NCBI GenBank assembly: GCA_903944895.1
Contig: CAJATL010000421.1
Coordinates: 1-36,031 of the forward strand
Reading direction: 5' to 3'
Length of the DNA stretch: 36,031 nucleotides
From: an uncultured Bacteroidota bacterium
GTDB lineage: Bacteria > Bacteroidota > Bacteroidia > Bacteroidales > 4484-276
Shown here piece after piece: positions 15,868-21,608 of this stretch (its first letter is position 1; each line of letters opens with the position of its first letter). The notes beneath the pieces are model-generated. The model did no database searches, was not told where the DNA came from, and saw only the letters and a list, made by a program, of their open reading frames with translations. The translations under genes were made by a program, and so were the position numbers.

Positions 15868-16827
15868 TTACCTTAACGCCTTTTCCTTTTTCGCCCTGCT
15901 GATGCTTACATTGAGTTCAAATCCAATCAGCAGAATAAACGAATTGAACGAAATCCACAGCAAAAACACAAGCAAAGTTCCGATGGAGCCATAAAGTGCG
16001 TTGTACTTCGAAAAATGTTCGATGTAAAAATTAAAGCCATAGGTAGTAAGGATAAACAGAATCGTCGCCAAAGCTGAACCGGGTGAGACAAACTTGAAAG
16101 TTCCGCGTTTTGCCGGTGCAAAGTAATATAGAAACGAAAGCGAAAAAAGGAACAACGAGATAATCAGGAGCCAGCGTGTGACCTGAATGATGATGATTGT
16201 AAAATTATCGGTGAGTATGCCTTCGTCAACGAGAAAAATCATGACATAACCTCCGATGATCAGCAGGGATATCGCGACAATGATCATAATCGAGATTACT
16301 ATAACCAGAAAAACACAGATCAACCTTTGCTTAAACCATTGACGGGTTTCGGTGATGTGCTTTGATTGATTAAACCCTTCAATAATTGAGTTAATGCCAT
16401 TGGTTGAAAAATAAAGTGCAAGGATAAAACCCAGCGAAAGCAGATCGGAACGGGGCTTGGTAATAATATCTTCGAGCGTGGTAGAGACATAATTCCACAA
16501 TGTTGCCGGAATAACGTCTTCGAGCAATTTCAGCAAAGTTGGCTGAAAATTATCAACTGGGACAAAAGGAATAATGGTAAAGAAAAAGATGATGGTGGGA
16601 AAGAGTGCCAGGAAAAAATCAAATGAAATTGCTGAAGCCCTTATGGTAAGCTTTCCTTCAGAAAGTCCTCTAAAAAAAACTTTTAAAACATCATGTAATG
16701 AAAGGTTATCGAAACCCGTAAATTTTATCCGGCGCATCAACTTTAACCAATAAGCAACAAAATTTCGAAGGAAAAGAACAAAACCTTCTCCAAGCCTCGA
16801 CAAATATTTATTTTCCGGATCGAGCAA
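15868..16827 (-). CDS. YihY/virulence factor BrkB family membrane protein
   Basis: 319-aa protein with six predicted transmembrane segments. The family core is visible: RASAISFDFFLALFPTIIFFFTIIPF (about 63-88), a loop rich in amphipathic helices (LLKLLEDVIPATLW), FSTNGINSIIEGFN (SSxGxxxLxxxxN motif) and the closing YGSIGTLLVFLLWISFNSFILLIGFELN. Function is not established; an older link with RNase BN was wrong. The start is uncertain: TTG 16827 lies 10 nt after the nadC stop, while ATG 16737 would drop 30 residues. Third gene of a minus-strand unit DUF4783-nadC-yihY. Confidence 0.87.
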   Translation of the reverse strand: MLDPENKYLSRLGEGFVLFLRNFVAYWLKLMRRIKFTGFDNLSLHDVLKVFFRGLSEGKLTIRASAISFDFFLALFPTIIFFFTIIPFVPVDNFQPTLLKLLEDVIPATLWNYVSTTLEDIITKPRSDLLSLGFILALYFSTNGINSIIEGFNQSKHITETRQWFKQRLICVFLVIVISIMIIVAISLLIIGGYVMIFLVDEGILTDNFTIIIIQVTRWLLIISLFLFSLSFLYYFAPAKRGTFKFVSPGSALATILFILTTYGFNFYIEHFSKYNALYGSIGTLLVFLLWISFNSFILLIGFELNVSISRAKKEKALR

Positions 16828-16837
16828 AGTAGTGAAA

Positions 16838-17680
16838 TTAAAATTTACGCACTGCTTTCAGACTCATATCAAGACTTTTGATATGATGGGTTAAGGCGCC
16901 AACCGAGATGAAATCCACCCCGGTTTCGGCATATTGCCGCAAAGTATCGCTGGTGATGCCACCGGAAGCTTCGGTCTGATATTTCCGATCGATTAATTTT
17001 ATGGCCGAACGCAGGCCGTCAACGGTAAAATTATCCAGCATAATCCTGTCGATGCCGCCTACCTCAAGCACTTTCTTTAACTCATTAAAATCTCTGACCT
17101 CGATTTCGATTTTTAAATTCAATGCCTTTTCGTCAAGATATTTCCTTGCAGCCTCGATGGCTTGTCGGATGCCTCCTGCAAAATCGACATGGTTGTCCTT
17201 GATCAAAATCATGTCGTACAATCCAATTCGATGGTTCACTCCGCCACCAACAGCAACGGCATATTTCTCCAAAATCCTTAAATTGGGTGTGGTTTTCCGG
17301 GTATCGAGCAGTTTTGTTGAAAACCCTTCGAGCTGAGCAACCATTTTATTGGTGGTGGTTGCGATGCCACTCATCCGCTGTAAAAAATTCAGTGCCAGCC
17401 GCTCACCCGACAAAATTGAAATAGATTTTCCTTCGACGGTGAATGCAACATCACCTTTTCGCACTTTCTGGCCATCATCAATCAATCCAATAAATTTAAG
17501 AGATGGATCGAGATGGAAAAACACTTTTTTGGCGACATCAATTCCGGCAATCACACCATTTTCTTTTATCAGTAATTCGGCTTTCCCAATGGCAGTGCAA
17601 GGAATCGTAGCCTGTGAAGTATGGTCGCCATCGCCTAAATCCTCTTTTAGCGCCTGAATAATAATCTCATCAACGTTCAT
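16838..17680 (-). CDS. nadC: nicotinate-nucleotide pyrophosphorylase (carboxylating)
   Basis: Quinolinate phosphoribosyltransferase: quinolinate + PRPP to nicotinate mononucleotide + CO2 in de novo NAD synthesis. The 280-aa protein has all landmarks: EDLGDGDHTS near the N-terminus, LNFLQRMSGIATTT, DTRKTTPNLRILEKYAVAVGGGVNHR (substrate-binding Arg and Lys), LIKDNH, IEIEVRDFNEL, IMLDNF and EASGGIT. Length is standard. Partner genes nadA and nadB are not in the window. It follows the DUF4783 gene by 73 nt and precedes yihY by 10 nt. Confidence 0.97.
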   Translation of the reverse strand: MNVDEIIIQALKEDLGDGDHTSQATIPCTAIGKAELLIKENGVIAGIDVAKKVFFHLDPSLKFIGLIDDGQKVRKGDVAFTVEGKSISILSGERLALNFLQRMSGIATTTNKMVAQLEGFSTKLLDTRKTTPNLRILEKYAVAVGGGVNHRIGLYDMILIKDNHVDFAGGIRQAIEAARKYLDEKALNLKIEIEVRDFNELKKVLEVGGIDRIMLDNFTVDGLRSAIKLIDRKYQTEASGGITSDTLRQYAETGVDFISVGALTHHIKSLDMSLKAVRKF

Positions 17681-17753
17681 AATTTTTGTACTTTACATCT
17701 AGCTCAAAGGCATTCGTTAATTTGAAAAGATTGAACCGGGATAAATCTGAGGA

Positions 17754-18158
17754 TTATTCATCTTCAAACTGAAGTTGCTGAATCAGATTTTCGGTGGTTC
17801 CGGTTTTGATGAAAATATAAACCCTGAAAGTTTTTCCGGAAATGATTTTTAAGGTCCCGATCATGTATTGTGAGCCATCGTTGGAAGTCCCTTTTCGATC
17901 CAATGTGAAGGATTGAACAGGTTGGGCCACAAAAAAAGCTTTTACAATTTGTTCAGTCTGCTTTTTGCTATACGAACCTTCATTCCCGGGAATCATGAGA
18001 TCGACTGTAGAATTAAAATGTACTGCAAGTTTTGAAGCATCACCGGCATTTAAAACATTGCTGATTTTTGCAACAAGGTCAACTTCCTGTGGAGGGATGT
18101 TTCCTATAATTATTGCAGGAAAAAACAAAGTAATCATCAAAATAAATATCCGATACAT
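17754..18158 (-). CDS. DUF4783 domain protein, exported
   Basis: 134-aa protein with a hydrophobic N-terminal signal (MYRIFILMITLFFPAIIIGNI) and a compact domain of NTF2/SnoaL-like composition (VAKISNVLNAGDASKLAVHFNSTVDLMIPG ... ILKIISG-type strands). This fits DUF4783, a Bacteroidota family often encoded just before nadC, as here. It presumably folds in the periplasm. Function is unknown and the link with NAD synthesis is only positional. Its own promoter is visible upstream (18202-18231). Confidence 0.8.
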   Translation of the reverse strand: MYRIFILMITLFFPAIIIGNIPPQEVDLVAKISNVLNAGDASKLAVHFNSTVDLMIPGNEGSYSKKQTEQIVKAFFVAQPVQSFTLDRKGTSNDGSQYMIGTLKIISGKTFRVYIFIKTGTTENLIQQLQFEDE

Positions 18159-18201
18159 CGTTTCGATTTTTAAAGTAATTCAATTATTCATACTTGTTTT
18201 G

Positions 18202-18231
18202 CAAATGTATGCTTTTAGAACGAAAAAACAA
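18202..18231 (-). promoter_or_regulatory. -33/-7 promoter of the DUF4783-nadC-yihY unit
   Basis: On the minus strand TACATTTG (18209-18202) matches TAnnTTTG, and a TTG (18231-18229) lies 19 bp upstream. The leader before ATG 18158 would be about 40 nt. Confidence 0.65.
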
Positions 18232-18435
18232 GTTTGTAATATTTAGTCTCCGAAAATCATACCAGAGTTAGTGATGCTTTCATTTTACCAAAAAACTCCA
18301 TTTGCATGCTTTCCAATACTCTTTTTTTTCTGTTGAAACCTGATTCCAGGGCAGGCTTCTGGCATTCAACCTTTTGATTTTTTCGGCTGACCTAGTGCGA
18401 AAAAAGTTTTTTTTCCTGACCATTAATTCCAAAAT

Positions 18436-18475
18436 TTGATTATTTTACAATCAATAATTAGATTATATTTTAATC
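18436..18475. promoter_or_regulatory. paired inverted repeats before the 97-aa orphan gene
   Basis: TTGATT...AATCAA (18436-18454, 7-nt centre) is followed by GATTA...TAATC (18461-18475), ending one base before ATG 18477. The two dyads resemble operator half-sites with the core GATT/AATC. An autoregulatory or repressor site is inference; the region may equally be an AT-rich promoter. Confidence 0.35.
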
Positions 18476-18476
18476 A

Positions 18477-18770
18477 ATGAGGCCACAGGTAGGAAAAAGA
18501 GCAAATAAAACTCAGGATGCAGAAAAGGAGAAAACCCTTTCGAGGGAGTTTATCGAGAAAAATCTGAAAAAAAACTTAGCCATCCGTGAAGAATATCTTT
18601 CGCTTGAAGATATCAAAACCGCCATTAACATCAATGCCATCGAGCAACGGATTTATGCCAGGAATAAAATATTACACTGGCTCAAAGAAAATTATCCCAC
18701 TACCTCGATTATCGAAAAAATTGAAGAAGAAAATCATTTCGACCGGCACCGGATGAATAAAATGCTTTGA
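18477..18770 (+). CDS. hypothetical 97-aa charged helical protein
   Basis: I do not recognise this protein. It is highly charged and predicted all-helical, with a Lys/Glu-rich start (RPQVGKRANKTQDAEKEKTLSREFIEKNLKKNLAIREEY) and a C-terminal part (IEQRIYARNKILHWLKENYPTTSIIEKIEEENHFDRHRMNKML) that could form a short helical bundle. No signal peptide or membrane helix. The codon choice looks like that of the neighbours, and the ATG directly follows a pair of inverted repeats. It may be a small DNA- or protein-binding factor, but nothing in the sequence proves it. 131 nt separate it from xerD. Confidence 0.55.
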   Translation: MRPQVGKRANKTQDAEKEKTLSREFIEKNLKKNLAIREEYLSLEDIKTAININAIEQRIYARNKILHWLKENYPTTSIIEKIEEENHFDRHRMNKML

Positions 18771-18889
18771 AGGAAATCGCTTTTTAAAAAATGAGGAATT
18801 GCCTGATTTTGGACGAATAAAAGCCAGGTTATGTTTTACTGATGATGTACCGAATTCCAGATTTCTGATAAAAAACCCGGGCATAATAT

Positions 18890-18897
18890 TACTTTTA
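18890..18897 (+). promoter_or_regulatory. possible -7 element of xerD
   Basis: TACTTTTA resembles TAnnTTTG with one mismatch and matches the element before rmuC. It ends only 4 nt before the ATG at 18902, so the transcript would be leaderless or nearly so. Confidence 0.3.
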
Positions 18898-18901
18898 TGC
18901 C

Positions 18902-19807
18902 ATGAACTGGGAAATCTACCTCAAAGGTTTTAAGGCATTTTTGCAACTCGAAAAATCACTCTCACCCAACTCGGTTGAGGCTTATCTGCGGGATGTGACA
19001 AAACTGAAGGAATATCTTGAAATAAAGGGGCAAAATTTGTCGCCTGAACAAATCGACCTGAAACTTCTGGAAACCTTTGTTCGCTGGATTGCTGAGATAG
19101 GATTCAGCGCCACAAGCCAGGCAAGGATTATTTCGGGAATCCGTGCATTTTATAAATATTTGCTTATCGAGGACATCCAGAATAAAAATCCTGCCGAACT
19201 CCTCGAAGCACCCCGTACAGCAAGGATTCTTCCTGACACGCTTAATCAGGGTGATGTGATAAAACTGATCGAAGCAAACGATCTGTCGAAACCGGAAGGC
19301 GAACGCAACAAAGCCATTATTGAAACACTTTATGGTTGCGGATTGCGTGTTTCGGAATTGGTAAATCTCAGGATTTCGAACCTGCATTTCGATATTGGTT
19401 TTATTAAAATTCTTGGCAAGGGAAGCAAGGAAAGATGGGTTCCTGTTGGAGAAATGGCCATGACTCAAATAAACACCTACCTCAACTTTGTCAGAAATCA
19501 GCAGGAGGTTAAAAAAGGAAATGAAGACATCGTTTTTTTAAATCGGCGCGGCAGCAAGCTTTCCCGTGTCATGATTTTTAATGTGGTGAAACAGTTGGCC
19601 AAAACTGCAGGAATTCAAAAAACCATCAGCCCGCATACGTTGCGGCATTCGTTTGCCACCCATTTGGTCGAAGGTGGCGCTGATTTACGTGCTGTTCAGG
19701 AGATGCTGGGACACGAATCCATCACAACAACCGAAATTTACACCCACCTCGACAGGCGGTTTCTGCGTGAAACCATCGAAAAATATCATCCGTGGGGAGG
19801 AGGTTGA
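18902..19807 (+). CDS. xerD: tyrosine recombinase XerD
   Basis: Site-specific recombinase that with XerC resolves chromosome dimers at dif. The 301-aa protein has the N-terminal SAM-like core-binding domain (residues 1-100, SLSPNSVEAYLRDVTKLKEYL) and the catalytic domain with the full residue set: R149 (GCGLRVSELVNLR), K173 (LGKGSKERWVPVG), H245 and R248 (SPHTLRHSFATHL), H271 (MLGHESITTTEIYTH) and nucleophile Y280. Length and the lack of extra domains fit housekeeping XerD rather than a phage or transposon integrase. A heptamer repeat array starts 3 nt after the stop. Confidence 0.92.
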   Translation: MNWEIYLKGFKAFLQLEKSLSPNSVEAYLRDVTKLKEYLEIKGQNLSPEQIDLKLLETFVRWIAEIGFSATSQARIISGIRAFYKYLLIEDIQNKNPAELLEAPRTARILPDTLNQGDVIKLIEANDLSKPEGERNKAIIETLYGCGLRVSELVNLRISNLHFDIGFIKILGKGSKERWVPVGEMAMTQINTYLNFVRNQQEVKKGNEDIVFLNRRGSKLSRVMIFNVVKQLAKTAGIQKTISPHTLRHSFATHLVEGGADLRAVQEMLGHESITTTEIYTHLDRRFLRETIEKYHPWGGG

Positions 19808-19809
19808 AG

Positions 19810-20094
19810 AGTTGGCAGTGGGAAGTTGGCAGTCGCCAGTAGGCAGGCGTAAGGCGTAAGGCGTGAGTCAGCAGGCGGCAGTGGGCAGTGAGAAGTCGGA
19901 AGTCGGGAGTCCGAAGTGGGAAGTTGGCAGTCGCCAGTAGGCAGGCATAAGTCGTAAGGCGTGAGTCAGCAGGCGGAAGTGGGCAGTGAGAAGTCGGGAG
20001 TCGGGAGACAGAAGTCGGGAGTCCGAAGTGGGAAGTTGCCAGTCGGCAGTTGCCAGTCAGTCAGAAGTTGCCAGTCGGCAGTTGCCAGTCACCA
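19810..20094 (+). repeat. heptamer-phased repeat array with 98-bp super-repeat
   Basis: From 19810 to 20054 the sequence divides without slip into 35 consecutive 7-bp words of form AGNNNNN, mostly AGTNGGN; recurring examples are AGTTGGC, AGTCGGG, AGTGGGA and AGGCGTA. After an 11-bp irregular word (20055-20065) four more heptamers follow to 20093. Words 19817-19914 and 19915-20026 form a higher-order repeat: 14 words, 10 identical and 4 with one change, plus exactly two extra words in the second copy. Two + strand frames stay open through part of the array because 21 nt equals three words; I see no sign of real coding. The remaining 110 bp to 20203 hold nothing recognisable. Confidence 0.85.
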
Positions 20095-20203
20095 GAAACG
20101 GGAAGCCAAAAAAAACAGGAACGTCCGCACTAATTGGTTTATCAGCCTCAGTTACCCGAGGACAAAATGCGTCCGTCCCTGCAATACAATAAAATCTTAC
20201 GAA

Positions 20204-20671
20204 TTATTCTTCGTCTTCATCGAAATCTTCGAGGAAAACGCCCCAGCTTACTGCTGAAAGAACATTGTCTTCAAAGAAAAAGTCGATCATCGCATCATCA
20301 AACGAAACGCGTTTTTCGTTCTCAGCGTCTTCTGATTCCATCACTTCGGTGTCGATTTCATTAAACCCGTTGGCTTCCATAAGCTTAATCAATTCGTCCT
20401 CTTTTAGGCTAAAAACTTTTTTACCATAGAGTGTAGCTTCAGGATTATCAGTTTCGATGTTGATGAGACCGGGTTCCTCTTCATTTTCGAAAAATGCTGA
20501 AACCTGCAAATCCCAAAAATGATATACTGTGGTACTACCTTCGTCGTCATCTTCAAAAACCTCATCTTCGTCAGGTTGACCAAGATATCCGAATACTTCT
20601 TCGGGAGATGCTCCAAACTCAAGCGCTCCAAAACCTTCGAGTGGCTTGATTTCTAACTTCATTTCTTTCAT
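20204..20671 (-). CDS. hypothetical acidic protein
   Basis: 155-aa, strongly acidic cytosolic protein with no signal peptide or membrane helix; Asp/Glu make up roughly a third of residues and the end reads EDFDEDEE. The opening LEIKPLEGFGALEFGASPEEVFGYLGQPDEDE resembles the 'G.S.eeV...LG.P' turn found in many small alpha/beta domains, but I cannot name the family. Start could be ATG 20671 or ATG 20662 (MKEM). It lies 20 nt after the SDR stop on the same strand and is probably co-transcribed with it. Function unknown. Confidence 0.75.
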   Translation of the reverse strand: MKEMKLEIKPLEGFGALEFGASPEEVFGYLGQPDEDEVFEDDDEGSTTVYHFWDLQVSAFFENEEEPGLINIETDNPEATLYGKKVFSLKEDELIKLMEANGFNEIDTEVMESEDAENEKRVSFDDAMIDFFFEDNVLSAVSWGVFLEDFDEDEE

Positions 20672-20691
20672 AGTTTTAATTTGAAAAAGAA

Positions 20692-21504
20692 TTATTTAAA
20701 TGGTGAATTTGGTTCTTTTGCCATGTGGTTAAAAACCATTTTATCAATAAATTGTGGAAAAAATTTGTTCAGTAAAACGGTTAATTTGCCCTGCCCGGTG
20801 AGCACTAACCGATGTTTTCGCTTTTCGATGGCTGAGGCAATCTTAAAAGCCACTTTTTCAGCACTCATCATTTTATCTTCGTCACGGGGCGATTCGCCCT
20901 GCTGAGCGCCCGATGCTGAAAGCGCGGTGTTGCGTATGTTGGTGGCCGTAAATCCGGGACAAGCTATTAAAACATGCAGCCCTTTTTTCATGTTTTCGAT
21001 CCGGATAACTTCGAGTAAACCGTGCATTGCAAATTTTGACGCCGAATAACCGGTTCGTCCGGGCAGACCTTTGTAACCTGCAATGGACGAAACGCCAACC
21101 AACGAACCTTTGGTCTGCAATAAATGTTTTAACGCATATTTCGAGCAATAAACGGTACCCCAAAAATTTACATCCATCAATTTTTTTATAACTTCAAGGT
21201 CGAGATCTTCGAACAATGCCCGCATCGAAATGCCCGCATTGTTGATTAAAATATCAATTTTTCCGTATTTTCCGATGGCTTTTTCGATGAGATTTTTGCA
21301 GTCTTCTTCGCGGGTTACATCGGTTTCGACAACCAAAATGTCGCCACCATTTGCAATGATCCCTTGAGCAATATGCTGAAGTTTATCAACCGAACGGGCT
21401 GCTGCCACGACTTTAGCGCCTCTGCCGGTGTATTCATGCACCAACGCAAGCCCAATTCCTGACGAAGCTCCCGTTACAACAACTACTTTATCCTCTGAGG
21501 TCAT
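20692..21504 (-). CDS. short-chain dehydrogenase/reductase
   Basis: 270-aa classical SDR oxidoreductase using NAD(P)H. Cofactor motif TGASSGIG (residues 11-18), structural NNAG (88-91), and the catalytic Ser (VSSIAG, 139/140), Tyr153 and Lys157 (YSASK) are all present. The AARS after the second strand suggests NADP(H) preference. The C-terminal extension (TGQGKLTVLLNKFFPQFIDKMVFNHM) resembles lipid-linked SDRs that sit at membranes. Substrate unknown. It follows the AsmA-like gene by 104 nt on the same strand and precedes the acidic protein by 20 nt. Confidence 0.9.
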   Translation of the reverse strand: MTSEDKVVVVTGASSGIGLALVHEYTGRGAKVVAAARSVDKLQHIAQGIIANGGDILVVETDVTREEDCKNLIEKAIGKYGKIDILINNAGISMRALFEDLDLEVIKKLMDVNFWGTVYCSKYALKHLLQTKGSLVGVSSIAGYKGLPGRTGYSASKFAMHGLLEVIRIENMKKGLHVLIACPGFTATNIRNTALSASGAQQGESPRDEDKMMSAEKVAFKIASAIEKRKHRLVLTGQGKLTVLLNKFFPQFIDKMVFNHMAKEPNSPFK

Positions 21505-21608
21505 AAATTGCTTTACGAAATAAGCGGCAATACTAATTTAATTTTGGGAAACAGATGTAAATTTTTTGTTAAATGTTCCCGATAAATGCAAAACTCCTAA
21601 AATTAAGC

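Larger units (their letters stand above)
18159..18476. other. intergenic region between DUF4783 gene and orphan gene
   Basis: 318 bp. It contains the minus-strand promoter at 18202-18231 and, at its right end, AT-rich inverted repeats (18436-18475). A GAAAAAAGTTTTTTTTC stretch near 18400 could fold but lacks a GC stem. No gene or RNA recognised in the middle (18240-18400). Confidence 0.5.

Noticed and set aside
18902-19807. Integrase of a mobile element
   Set aside because: Length, domain layout and lack of excisionase, att repeats or cargo genes fit housekeeping XerD.
19810-20094. CRISPR array
   Set aside because: No constant repeat of 23-40 bp with unique spacers; the unit is 7 bp and there are no cas genes.
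19961-20257. Open frames of 98 and 68 aa through the heptamer array
   Set aside because: They follow from the 7-nt period, which gives seven-residue repeats in each frame and few stops; no ribosome-binding site and low-complexity products.
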